A stretch of 64,000 bases of DNA from Candidatus Lucifugimonas marina (GTDB lineage Bacteria; Chloroflexota; Dehalococcoidia; Lucifugimonadales; Lucifugimonadaceae), in the NCBI GenBank assembly GCA_029593915.1, contig CP046147.1, positions 1 through 64,000 of the forward strand. The letters are read 5' to 3'. Positions 36,269 to 45,152 of the stretch are shown here, piece after piece; the stretch's first letter is position 1; each line of letters starts with the position of its first letter. A program made the position numbers and the translations under genes. The notes beneath the pieces are model-generated. The model did not search any database. It had not been told where the DNA came from and was given only the letters and a program-made list of their open reading frames with translations.

Positions 36269-38740
36269 TTGATTACAACGGGTAACGATTTCGACCGCTA
36301 TACCCCTAGCGAAATCGAAAAAAAGTGGCAAGAAAAATGGGAAGCCGATGGCGTATACAAAGCCGTCGACAAGGTTGAAGGCAAGGAAAACTACTTCCAC
36401 CTAACGATGTTCCCGTACCCGTCTGGCGATCTTCACATTGGTCACTGGTATCAGTACGCCCCTTCCGATGCTCACGCTCGTTTCAAGCGCATGCAGGGCT
36501 ACAACGTTATGCAGCCTCAGGGATTCGACTCGTTTGGACTCCCTGCAGAAAACGCAGCTATCGAAAACGGTGAAGACCCACGTAAGTGGACCAATATCAA
36601 CATCAATAACTTCCGACGACAGTTCCGCGAAATGGGCGGAGCATATGACTGGGATCGTGAGTTGGCGACGTCGGATCCCGAGTACTACAAGTGGAACCAG
36701 TATTTCTTCCTGAAGTTCTACAAAAACGGGATAGCCTACCGAGAGCATGGACTAGCGAACTGGTGTCCGAAAGACCAGACCACTCTCGCAAATGAACAGG
36801 TCAAAGACGGCCTTTGTGAACGCTGCGACACGGTCGTAGTAAAACGGGCGCTCCCTCAGTGGTTCTTTGCGATCACGAAATACGCCGACGAGCTTTTGAA
36901 CTTTGACCAGATGGACTGGCCAGAGCAGATCAAGACCATGCAGACCAACTGGATTGGTCGATCAACTGGTACGACTATCGGGTTCGATGTTAGCGAGTTT
37001 GCTCCCGGCGAAAAAATCGAAACATTTACAACTCGAATCGACACGGTTTACGGCGTGACGTTCGTGGTGCTCGCTCCTGAGCATCCGCTGGTCGAGAAAC
37101 TCACTCAACCTTCGCACAAAGCAGCGGTTGAAGAATATGTAGAGCAGGCGAGTCGACAGACCGAGATTGATCGAACGTCTACCGAGCGTGAGAAGACCGG
37201 TGTTGAAACTGGCGCCTACTGCATCAACCCGCTAAACGGCGAACGAGTTCCGGTTTTGGTTGGCGACTACGTGCTTGCCACTTACGGAACAGGTGCTGTG
37301 ATGGGTGTGCCAGCTCACGACGCTCGAGATTTCGTATTTGCAAAAAAGTACGGACTCGAAATTCGAGTTGTTGTCGCACCTCCCAACTGGGATGGTGGCG
37401 AACTCGAAGAAGCGTGGATTCCAGTTGGAACTCAGGTGAATTCGGGCGAATTCGATGGCATGTCGAGCACTGAAGGCAAGGAAGCCATTGCCGATAAAAT
37501 CGAAGCTGAAAATATCGGTACACGGACTATCACCTATCACCTGCGTGACTGGCTGATTTCTAGGCAACGCTACTGGGGCACGCCAATTCCGATCATCTAC
37601 TGTGACGATTGCGGAACGGTGCCTGTCCCTGAACAAGACCTCCCGGTCATTCTGCCCGATAACTTGAAGTTCGAGGCCGATGGAAAATCGCCGCTTACTA
37701 AGGACCCCGACTTCCTGAACACCAGTTGCCCCAACTGCGGCAAAGACGCAAAGCGAGAAACCGACACTCTCGATACGTTCGTGTGCTCATCGTGGTATCA
37801 CTTGCGATTCGCAAGCCCCAAGCACGCCGAAGTTCCGTTCGACAAAGATGAAATAAACGCGTGGTCGCCGGTTCATTCGTACATCGGCGGACGAGAACAC
37901 GCAGTGATGCATCTGCTCTACTCGCGATTCTTCAACAAGGCGTTGCGTGATCTCGGATTCGTTGATTTTGACGAGCCGTATGCGAAGCTCACCAACCAGG
38001 GAATGCTGATCAAAAACGGCAAGAAGATTTCGAAGCGATCTAACCCGCTGAATCCCGACCCTGTGGTCGAACAGCACGGCGCCGACACGCTTCGTCTGTA
38101 TTTGATGTTCTTGGGTCCGTGGGATCAGGGTGGTGACTGGTCGGACTCTGGCATCAACGGCATTCGTCGTTGGCTGACTCGAATTTGGGACATTTCTCAA
38201 CGTGACGTATCGGTGCTTGGTGAGACTGGCTCGGATGAGGCAGAAAAATCGCTCGAACGGGCTGCTCACGTTGCGACGAAGCGCATTCTTGCCGATATGG
38301 AAGTGTTCAAATTCAACACATCTATCGCAGCACTGATGGAATACACGTCTGAGCTGATTCGTTCTTACGATTCTGGCGATATTTCAGCCAGTTCATTCCG
38401 GTCGAGCGTCGAAAGACTATTGCTGCACGTAGCGCCAATGGCTCCTCACGTGGCTGAAGAGCTTTGGCAGCGAACGGGTCACACAGGTTCGATCCACCTA
38501 GAACTACTGCCTACTTTCGACGAGTCGCTGACTGTGAGCGACACGATCACACTTGCTGTGCAGGTTCAGGGCAAACTTCGAGATCAGATCGAAGTTGCAG
38601 CCGATATCTCGCAGGATGACGCAATCGCCCAAGCCAAAGCTGCTCCGAACGTTGCACGTCACCTTGAAGGCATGGCTATTGTCAAAGAGATTTATGTACC
38701 GGGACGACTCGTAAACATCGTAGTTAGGCCAGCCAATTGA
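36269..38740 (+). CDS. leuS: Leucyl-tRNA synthetase
   Basis: Class I synthetase charging tRNA-Leu. 823 residues, normal length. The HIGH motif is LHIGHWY near 55-58, the KMSKS loop is GKKISKRSNP near 585-590, and the CP1 editing domain (TTRIDTVYGVTF, TGAVMGVPAHDARD) is present. TTG start with GGAAG at 36258-36262. Its TGA stop overlaps the TTG start of the next gene by two bases. Confidence 0.96.
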   Translation: MITTGNDFDRYTPSEIEKKWQEKWEADGVYKAVDKVEGKENYFHLTMFPYPSGDLHIGHWYQYAPSDAHARFKRMQGYNVMQPQGFDSFGLPAENAAIENGEDPRKWTNININNFRRQFREMGGAYDWDRELATSDPEYYKWNQYFFLKFYKNGIAYREHGLANWCPKDQTTLANEQVKDGLCERCDTVVVKRALPQWFFAITKYADELLNFDQMDWPEQIKTMQTNWIGRSTGTTIGFDVSEFAPGEKIETFTTRIDTVYGVTFVVLAPEHPLVEKLTQPSHKAAVEEYVEQASRQTEIDRTSTEREKTGVETGAYCINPLNGERVPVLVGDYVLATYGTGAVMGVPAHDARDFVFAKKYGLEIRVVVAPPNWDGGELEEAWIPVGTQVNSGEFDGMSSTEGKEAIADKIEAENIGTRTITYHLRDWLISRQRYWGTPIPIIYCDDCGTVPVPEQDLPVILPDNLKFEADGKSPLTKDPDFLNTSCPNCGKDAKRETDTLDTFVCSSWYHLRFASPKHAEVPFDKDEINAWSPVHSYIGGREHAVMHLLYSRFFNKALRDLGFVDFDEPYAKLTNQGMLIKNGKKISKRSNPLNPDPVVEQHGADTLRLYLMFLGPWDQGGDWSDSGINGIRRWLTRIWDISQRDVSVLGETGSDEAEKSLERAAHVATKRILADMEVFKFNTSIAALMEYTSELIRSYDSGDISASSFRSSVERLLLHVAPMAPHVAEELWQRTGHTGSIHLELLPTFDESLTVSDTITLAVQVQGKLRDQIEVAADISQDDAIAQAKAAPNVARHLEGMAIVKEIYVPGRLVNIVVRPAN

Positions 38741-39237
38741 GCGACTCTAAATCTACCGGCACACAGCAAAACATCTTGATGCCGGGCGATAAATTTCCAG
38801 AGATAGAAATAGCACTGCCGCGGGGTGAAAAGCTATCGCTTCCACGAGATATCGACGACTCGTGGGCGTACGTGATGTTCTATCGAGGTGGCTGGTGAGG
38901 CTACTGTCTGCGCCAGTTGGCTGCGGTTCAGGATCAGTACAGACTTCTTAGTCGTTTAGGCGTCAAAGTAATTGCGGCAAGCACCGATTCAGAAGCTGCC
39001 GTGCGAAAGACCATATCGGACGGCGGATTCACGTTCCCAATCGGATTCGGCGTGACTGAAGAGACCATCGCAGCGGTTGGAGCCGTGTTGGGTGAGCGGA
39101 AAGATTTGGCGATCACGCAGCCGGCAGAGTTCATACTGAAACCCGGTGGTGAAGTAGCGGCGTCTCTGTACGCAACCACTCAGATCGGGCGTATGAGTCC
39201 ACGCGAAATCGCCGTGTTCGTGAAAGATCGCTTGTAG
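38737..39237 (+). CDS. Peroxiredoxin-like selenoprotein (in-frame TGA as selenocysteine)
   Basis: The TTG at 38737 reads through a TGA at 38896-38898 to give a 166-residue thioredoxin-fold protein: GDKFPEIEIALP, VMFYRGGW-U-GYC, then IAASTDSEAAVRK and FILKPGGEVAASLY. Homologous AhpC/TSA-type proteins have FYRGxWCPYC at this point, so the TGA replaces the peroxidatic Cys (U54, with C57 making UxxC). Downstream of TGA, GCC-AGTT-GGC (38912-38921) closes a small hairpin with a G in its loop 17-20 nt from the TGA, nested in an outer TACTG/CAGTA stem (38902-38906, 38935-38939). This is consistent with a bacterial SECIS. It overlaps the leuS stop. An inner ATG at 38779 is an alternative start. No selA/B/C/D is in the window. 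Confidence 0.8.
38899..38939 (+). promoter_or_regulatory. Candidate bacterial SECIS hairpin
   Basis: Immediately after the TGA, nested pairings TACTG/CAGTA, TCTG/CAGG and GCC/GGC can form an imperfect stem-loop with apical loop AGTT. The apical G lies in the 16-37 nt window downstream of UGA expected for SelB binding. Predicted by eye only. Confidence 0.45.
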
Positions 39238-39302
39238 TTTTTTTGACTGCACGTTCGTTGTGTTGAGTGATGGTGCCCTGAAAACTCGTAATAGAGGAAA
39301 TT

Positions 39303-40478
39303 TTGAAACGAAGTTTGCTGATACTGATCGCCATCGCCCTGGTTGCGGCGTTCTTAATCGCCTGCGGAAGCACCGCGGCTGAGCCAACCGCAGCTCCGGC
39401 AACTTCAACGCCTGTGCCGACGCCAACAGCTTCTATTGCGATCATTTCCGACTCGCCAGAAACGGACTTCGATGCGTTCTTGAGCCAGATTCCCGAATCA
39501 GATGTCGAATGCTTCACCGCCAAATTGGGCGAAGATCGGATGAAGGCACTCGCACTTGGCGAAATTGAGCTTGATGAAGATGAAGAGACCGCAATTCAGG
39601 GCTGCTTCTCGAATGAATTCGTCGTTGGCTTTCTAGCGGGCCAGATTCAACAAGAATTAGGTGTGTTTAGCGGATCATCGGCGGCATGTGCAGCGTCGCT
39701 TTTAGACGATATTCCAGCCGGTGTACTAACTGAGTTAATGCTTGGTGAGGATGAAGGTTCTAGCCAAGAAGCGCAACTTGCAATTCAAGGCTTTACTGAG
39801 TGCCTCACCCAAGAAGAACTAGCAGCTTTGGCTGCTTCTAATGCTGATGACGAAAGCACACAGAACAACGGCGAACCTCAGCGATATTCTTCACCAGATG
39901 AACAATGCATGATCGCTGATCTGGGCAACTCGTTTGCTGATGGATATGGTGAACTGCTGGGCGGGGGGTTGCTTCTTGGATTCTCGAGCGCTGTTGAAAA
40001 CTGCGACATAGAAATCGATGCCGAAGCCCTGGTCAGCAAACTCGAAGACACCGAGCGTATGTACGTTATTTCCGATCTTGAGGCAGTTGGATTCAAGAAG
40101 TCGAAAACATACGACATCGACGGCCTAGAAAGTGCCAGCTCGGCACACTACGGCTTCTACGGGATTGATCCGTACAACCGACTCGAATACGAGGCCCGAT
40201 TCTACTTTTCTCACGAAGCAGCCAAGACCGCCGGAGTTGAGTTTGCAAACGAAGCGACGGGCGCTCATTCCTCGTTGTACGAGGACGATCAGCGTTGGAA
40301 AGAGGGACTTTCAGAGCGTCGCAGGTGCGACTCGAACGGCGGACATCACGTTGGTCGATGCGGATTCCCAAAATATTTTGACTATGCCGTCGCCGGGAAT
40401 ATGGTCCTGCTGTGTCAGGGCAAAGAAACGCTCGAATCTCTGAGCGCTTGCGCCGACTTGCTCAACGTGATCGAGTGA
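39303..40478 (+). CDS. Lipoprotein with cysteine-paired repeats (paralogue 1)
   Basis: 391 residues. Signal peptide with lipobox FLIAC (Cys21), a Pro/Thr/Ala linker, then three units of about 40-60 residues that each open with C-x-x-x-L and close with a Cys 31-38 residues later (ECFTAKLGEDR...GCF; ACAASLL...ECL; QCMIADLG...NCD). The units look helical. A separate C-terminal domain (about 255-391, RMYVISDLEAVGF...) is not shared with the neighbour. GAGGAAA precedes the TTG start. The next gene encodes a second lipoprotein of the same repeat type. No family is known to me. Confidence 0.75.
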   Translation: MKRSLLILIAIALVAAFLIACGSTAAEPTAAPATSTPVPTPTASIAIISDSPETDFDAFLSQIPESDVECFTAKLGEDRMKALALGEIELDEDEETAIQGCFSNEFVVGFLAGQIQQELGVFSGSSAACAASLLDDIPAGVLTELMLGEDEGSSQEAQLAIQGFTECLTQEELAALAASNADDESTQNNGEPQRYSSPDEQCMIADLGNSFADGYGELLGGGLLLGFSSAVENCDIEIDAEALVSKLEDTERMYVISDLEAVGFKKSKTYDIDGLESASSAHYGFYGIDPYNRLEYEARFYFSHEAAKTAGVEFANEATGAHSSLYEDDQRWKEGLSERRRCDSNGGHHVGRCGFPKYFDYAVAGNMVLLCQGKETLESLSACADLLNVIE

Positions 40479-40629
40479 CGGCTCGGTGATCTTCACAATT
40501 CCTGAATACATGTCTGAAATCATAGTCGCTACGGTGCCCAAATCAGGTGTTTTTGTGTCCTGAGATCTTGTTCCCACATGGAACCGTTTGAGAAGCACGA
40601 GAATTACCGTAGAAATCTAGATAGACCAC

Positions 40630-41622
40630 ATGCCAAAAATTTCAAAATCAACTCTACTCATATCGATAGCGATTATGCTGACTGTAGTTGCTGTTGCTTG
40701 TGATAGCTCGGCAGAGAAGCCAACTGCAGAACCGGAGCCGCCTACAGCTGTTCCGACCGTTGTTGAGTCGGAGAGTATTGGCACTGATTCCGCTGGTAGA
40801 ACTCGAACACCTGGTGTCAGGGGTGATTCAGCAGCCAGCTTCGACGATCCTGAAATTCAGGAATGTCTCGCTTCATCGTTGGAAATCGACCTAGGGGACT
40901 CTACGGAGTTCGATGTAGATGCTCTAAGGCAACTCGATCCAATAGCGATTTCATCGGCGTTTCAAGATTGCGGTGTTGAGTTTGGACGCCCCGGTGGAAC
41001 TGGTGGGATTCTTGGTGGAGGGGGATTTGTAGGCAGTGGAATTGCTGATCCGGAGATTAGGGACTGTCTGACTGGAATTCTGGGTGAAGACGCACTCGAT
41101 AATTTGGGTCAAGGCAGCGGCTTAGGTCTCGAGCCAGAATCTTTAGCGGCTTTTGAAGAGTGCGGCATTAACTTTGGAGATGGCGGCGGAACACGATTTC
41201 AGTTCGGTGGAGGTCTGCGGGGCGGTGACCGCGGTGGGTTTGGTGGTGACGGATCATTCTTGGAGTGTATGGCCGAAGAGTTAGGCGAAGACGCACTAAT
41301 TCAGCTTCTAAATCCATCGGGAGCGCCTTCTCCTGAGGTCCAGGGAGCATTAACCAAGTGCGGTGCTGGTATCGCAATTCCTGTTGAACCAGATGGCGGT
41401 ATTGGCGATGGAGCAGGTCCGATTCCAATCGAACCGGCCGAAGAGCCAACCGCAACTCAGATTCCAGTAAGCGAACTAACGATTGAGCAGCTTACGTGTC
41501 TCTCAAGTGAGCTCGACCCTTCGGCGCTTGCGAGTGCGGTAGTAGCTACCAGCTCGGGCGATCTATCAGAGATCCCCGACGAAATATTGGCGGCGCTGCA
41601 GACGTGTGGCATTGGTTCGTAA
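40630..41622 (+). CDS. Lipoprotein with cysteine-paired repeats (paralogue 2)
   Basis: 330 residues. Lipobox VAVAC (Cys24) and a Pro/Glu-rich linker are followed by four repeat units: CLASSLEI...QDCG, CLTGILGEDAL...EECG, CMAEELGEDAL...TKCG and CLSSELDPSAL...QTCG. The cysteines in each unit are 31-36 residues apart and the intervening helices are separated by Gly-rich spacers (GGTGGILGGGG). This suggests beads of a small disulfide-closed helical hairpin at the cell surface. Function unknown. It lies 151 bases after paralogue 1. Confidence 0.75.
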   Translation: MPKISKSTLLISIAIMLTVVAVACDSSAEKPTAEPEPPTAVPTVVESESIGTDSAGRTRTPGVRGDSAASFDDPEIQECLASSLEIDLGDSTEFDVDALRQLDPIAISSAFQDCGVEFGRPGGTGGILGGGGFVGSGIADPEIRDCLTGILGEDALDNLGQGSGLGLEPESLAAFEECGINFGDGGGTRFQFGGGLRGGDRGGFGGDGSFLECMAEELGEDALIQLLNPSGAPSPEVQGALTKCGAGIAIPVEPDGGIGDGAGPIPIEPAEEPTATQIPVSELTIEQLTCLSSELDPSALASAVVATSSGDLSEIPDEILAALQTCGIGS

Positions 41623-41653
41623 TACTGACACTAGTCGTCGCTCGTAGCTACCC

Positions 41654-41789
41654 ACCGTCATCCTGGCCGTAAGCGGAAGGATCTGAGACGTCTAAGCTGA
41701 CTGAGGCATTCGATAGTCAGATTGTCGCCCGTTGATAGTAAGAAGCCACTAAGCAAAACCAGATCCCTCCGCTTACGGTCGGGATGACG
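41654..41789. repeat. Family A inverted-repeat element (136 nt)
   Basis: Arms 41654-41686 (CCGTCATCCTGGCCGTAAGC...) and 41759-41789 (...CTTACGGTCGGGATGACG) are reverse complements. It sits in the 309-base gap between the lipoprotein and Zn-dehydrogenase genes, which is otherwise featureless. Confidence 0.85.
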
Positions 41790-41934
41790 AGTATTCAATT
41801 CTGGTCTTCGGGTAACCAGATAGATCGAGCTGGCGTCGGTGAAAGTGGACACTGCACCGCGTTGAACTGGTGACTGGTCGCGCCTAATATCGGCAGCGAG
41901 CGAGCTATCTGAACGAAACGAGGCGATCACGTTG

Positions 41935-42936
41935 ATGAGAATAATGACCTGGCACGGTGGCGATAAGTTCACGCTAGACCAGGTTCCCGACCCTGTAGCT
42001 CGACCCGGACGGGTAGTCGTGAAGGTCGACACCATTGGCGTTTGCGGAACTGACGTTCACATTACGCAGGGGCTATTCCCTTCAACCCCGCCTAAAGTGC
42101 TTGGTCATGAAGGATCGGGCGTGATTGTCGAAGTCGGTGAAGGCGTCGACAAAAGCCGGATCGGCGAACGGGTCGTGATGAACACCACGAGTCACTGTGG
42201 AGTTTGTTCGGCGTGTACTACGTGGTCGGAATCTCGTTGCGAAAACGCCGATCTCACATCTGGAATGTTCGCTGAGTACGCCACAGCTCCGTCGCAGTCA
42301 GCTGTGAAAATTCCAGACACTCTCGATCTCGAACAAGCTGCGTTGACTGAACCCGCTTCTTGTTGCTTTTCAGGTGCGGAAATGGTGCGAATAGACGACA
42401 ATGGAATTGGGGTCGTGATCGGTGGCGGAATTATGGGACTGTTCACGCTGGCGTTCTTGAAGCGACAGGGCGTTGAACGGATGATCATGTCGGAACCCGT
42501 TGCAGCCCGGCGCGAGATGGCGACCCAGTTCGGAGCTGATCTGCTTCACGATCCGGCAGAGAGCGATCTCACCGAGTTCGTTAAGGATCACAACGGCGGC
42601 TACGGTGCGAATATCGCTGCTGAAGTAGTGGGACAGCCGAAACTAGTCGCCAAGTGCGTCGAAGTTGTTCGTCCGCGTGGCGAGGTGTTGATGATTGGCG
42701 TGAACCCTGAAGGTGCTCCGTTGCCTGTCGATATGTACGACCTTCACTATCGAGAGATAACTCTGAAGGGCGCTTTTGGGCGTGGTGATGTGTTTGCTCG
42801 AACTCCAGCTGAGATCGACACACTGAATCTCGATGGAGTGATTTCTGGTCGCTACGAACTGCAAGATGTGCCGCAAGCAATTGTCGATTCAGGTGAAGGC
42901 AAAGGCGTGAAATTCGTAATCAAGCCAAATGGGTAG
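41935..42936 (+). CDS. Zinc-dependent medium-chain alcohol/polyol dehydrogenase
   Basis: 333 residues. The catalytic zinc site is visible as GVCGTDVH, GHEGSG and the later EP Glu. Four cysteines for structural zinc lie in HCGVCSACTTWSESRC. The nucleotide fold has GGGIMGLFTLA and an acidic Glu after strand two (MSEPVAARR), suggesting NAD. It resembles sorbitol/threonine-type dehydrogenases acting on sugar acids or polyols. This fits as first step (sugar to lactone or acid) in the catabolic island that follows. ATG 41935 is preferred over TTG 41932. Confidence 0.9.
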   Translation: MRIMTWHGGDKFTLDQVPDPVARPGRVVVKVDTIGVCGTDVHITQGLFPSTPPKVLGHEGSGVIVEVGEGVDKSRIGERVVMNTTSHCGVCSACTTWSESRCENADLTSGMFAEYATAPSQSAVKIPDTLDLEQAALTEPASCCFSGAEMVRIDDNGIGVVIGGGIMGLFTLAFLKRQGVERMIMSEPVAARREMATQFGADLLHDPAESDLTEFVKDHNGGYGANIAAEVVGQPKLVAKCVEVVRPRGEVLMIGVNPEGAPLPVDMYDLHYREITLKGAFGRGDVFARTPAEIDTLNLDGVISGRYELQDVPQAIVDSGEGKGVKFVIKPNG

Positions 42937-42994
42937 ATTTCCGCTAAGACAAGACGAATATCGGTCGAACTGCTAGATCGTAATTACAAGCCCG

Positions 42995-43126
42995 TTGTCA
43001 TTCTGAACTTGATTCAGAATCATTTTCTTTTGGCGCAGACGTTCTTGTCGGAAGGGTTAGTATGTGGGCGTGATCGAAGAATGTACGAAGTTGATCACTG
43101 ATTCTGAATCTAGTTCAGAATGACAA
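42995..43126. repeat. Family B inverted-repeat element (132 nt)
   Basis: Arms 42995-43021 and 43100-43126, both TTGTCATTCTGAACTT/AGATTC-type, are oriented towards each other between the convergent dehydrogenase and kinase genes. Confidence 0.92.
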
Positions 43127-43158
43127 TGTTGAGGGATTCAACCCGTTGAACGCGATTC

Positions 43159-44124
43159 CTAAACCCTCGCCAGCAGTTGCTCGACTGATGCGGTGTGGTT
43201 GTCTCGCACGTTCTTGGCTGTCAGCGCAATGCCGCCCAAAGCACGATAGCCATCGACCCACACTCCGGGATCGGGCATCTCGCTGAGCGCTACCGACATT
43301 CGCCAAAAGTCGTAATCCTTCAAGGTTCGACCCGAAATAATTCGGTGCTGGCTAATCACTGCTTCTTCGATATCCATACCGAAGCAAGCAGCGTCTTGAA
43401 CTATCACCGCGATGTCCCATGTTGGTTCGCCGAGTCTTGGCTCTTCCCAATCGACAATCGCAAAGAGCTCTCCATCTTTCCAGAGCGTATTTCCGGGCCA
43501 GTAATCAGCGTGAACCAGGTAATCCTCGGTTTTTCCGACTGATGGCCAGAGATCCTTCGCCGCCTGCCAGAGGTCGTGACCCAGAGGGTGCTGAGAAATG
43601 TTGTCAGTCGGCTCATCACGGGTAAAAAGCCGATCGAATCCGCTATACAAATTCGGCAGCAGTTTTTTCACTTTCGGAGTGAGCGGAGTGTTGTGAACTT
43701 TAGATACAGCAGCCACCAATTGCTCCGACCAGTTTCGTTCATCTTGTGGCACTAGCTCTGGTCGACCATCGATGAACGAGGTCACGATGGTTCGGTTACC
43801 CATGATTCTGGTCGCTTTTTTATCGAGAATTAGGGAGGGGGCGGCAACGCCGTTCCTGTCCAGTAGATCGAGCACGGCGGCTTCGACAGTTCCGGGATGT
43901 AGTTCGTCAGACTCGTGCCACGGTCCGTATTGTCTGACTACGACTTGTTGAGTATCTTCAGCTTTTCCGTTGCTGGCTGCAAACTCGAGAACGTCCATTC
44001 GACACGAAATGCCGCCTGTGAGCCTGCGCGTGGAAACGACCTCAGCTGAAGAATCGACTGCTTTGGCAGGAGACGCGAACTGCTCAGGCGTTGGTTTTGG
44101 AGCCAGTTCTCGAATTTCAGGCAT
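43159..44124 (-). CDS. APH-family small-molecule kinase (copy 1)
   Basis: 321 residues of the aminoglycoside phosphotransferase/choline-kinase fold. Brenner motif HADYWPGNTLW (His, Asp, Asn) and metal Asp in IVDWEEPRLGEP are present, so it should be an active kinase on a small hydroxylated molecule. The upstream neighbour, which overlaps it by 8 bases, is a paralogue with the same motif order and very similar N-terminus (RLTGGISCRMDVLE versus KLLGGLGCRMDVLE). Substrate unknown; antibiotic resistance is not implied. Confidence 0.82.
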   Translation of the reverse strand: MPEIRELAPKPTPEQFASPAKAVDSSAEVVSTRRLTGGISCRMDVLEFAASNGKAEDTQQVVVRQYGPWHESDELHPGTVEAAVLDLLDRNGVAAPSLILDKKATRIMGNRTIVTSFIDGRPELVPQDERNWSEQLVAAVSKVHNTPLTPKVKKLLPNLYSGFDRLFTRDEPTDNISQHPLGHDLWQAAKDLWPSVGKTEDYLVHADYWPGNTLWKDGELFAIVDWEEPRLGEPTWDIAVIVQDAACFGMDIEEAVISQHRIISGRTLKDYDFWRMSVALSEMPDPGVWVDGYRALGGIALTAKNVRDNHTASVEQLLARV

Positions 44125-45076
44125 TCTGGTTGAACTCTTCTATCAAGTTCGCAATGTGATCACGATGCGCACGTCTGATCTCATCGGCGTTCATTTTTCG
44201 CATTCCCAGTTCAGCGTAGCCCTGTGCCCAGGGACCCACATCAGGGAGTGGCATCGCTGTGGCAAGCATTTTCCAGAATAGTAAGTCTTGAACAGGCTTG
44301 CCCGATACAGATTCGTAGGTTTCCAAAAAGGTTTTTTCTACGTCGAATCCAACATAAGCGGCGTCAGATAGGAAGTAACCGACATCCCCACTGGGAACAC
44401 CCAGTGATGGCCATTCCCAATCGACTATTGCCAGCAATTGGTCAGCCTTCCAGAGCATATTTCCGGGCCAGAAATCGGTGTGAATAATCTGCCTTGCTGA
44501 AGTGTCGACGCTCGGCCAGAGAGTCCTCATCGCACTCCAAAGATCGGAACCAAGCTCGTGCTTTTCGAAGCGTTCAGGTGGTTTTTCGGCATTCATCCAT
44601 TTTTTGAGTGACCCGACATGCGCTTGAGGTAGTAATTCCAGTTCATGCGGCACGTTCGATGTATGAATTTTTGCCAGTGCCACAGCAATCTGTCGCGCCC
44701 AATCCTGAAGATCTGCGGGTCCTAGATTTGGCATGCCATTGATGTAAGAAATCACCAAACCCGGTCGACCAAAAATTTCACTGGCAACTTCCTCATTTAG
44801 AACAGGTTCGGGTGCTGGTACGCCGTTTATCTGCAACGCTCGAAGGATTTTTGATTCACCAATCGGACGTTTATCAGACGTTGGATCGTCCTTTACCCAG
44901 TACTGGCGAGTGACTACTCGCTGTGAATCACCATCGCCTACCCGATATTCGAGAACATCCATTCGGCATCCGAGTCCGCCCAATAGTTTGTGCGTAGAGA
45001 TTACTTTCGCGTCAGGATTGATCGCTCGGGCGACCTGTTCGAACTGCGAGGGGGTTGGCGCGGGTGGAATCGGCAT
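44117..45076 (-). CDS. APH-family small-molecule kinase (copy 2)
   Basis: 319 residues, tandem paralogue of the next gene. Brenner motif HTDFWPGNMLW and metal Asp in IVDWEWPSLGVP are intact. It is first in the pair; its 3' end overlaps the start of copy 1 by 8 bases, so the two are translated from one message. This suggests a recent duplication with divergence in substrate. It is 76 bases from the FGGY kinase gene upstream on the same strand. Confidence 0.82.
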   Translation of the reverse strand: MPIPPAPTPSQFEQVARAINPDAKVISTHKLLGGLGCRMDVLEYRVGDGDSQRVVTRQYWVKDDPTSDKRPIGESKILRALQINGVPAPEPVLNEEVASEIFGRPGLVISYINGMPNLGPADLQDWARQIAVALAKIHTSNVPHELELLPQAHVGSLKKWMNAEKPPERFEKHELGSDLWSAMRTLWPSVDTSARQIIHTDFWPGNMLWKADQLLAIVDWEWPSLGVPSGDVGYFLSDAAYVGFDVEKTFLETYESVSGKPVQDLLFWKMLATAMPLPDVGPWAQGYAELGMRKMNADEIRRAHRDHIANLIEEFNQNA

Positions 45077-45152
45077 AACTTGGGTATTGTCGCCTAATCC
45101 CTGTTGTTTGGCGTAGTTAGAAGTGGTTAGGCGTGCGTTTCGCGTTGATTAG

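Noticed and set aside
38737-38898. Short peroxiredoxin-like gene ended by TGA plus a separate downstream gene
   Set aside because: Both parts share one frame and the TGA sits exactly at the catalytic cysteine position of the family, so a selenocysteine codon explains it better than two genes.
43159-45076. Aminoglycoside resistance genes
   Set aside because: The APH fold alone does not indicate resistance, and the metabolic context points to small-molecule kinases.
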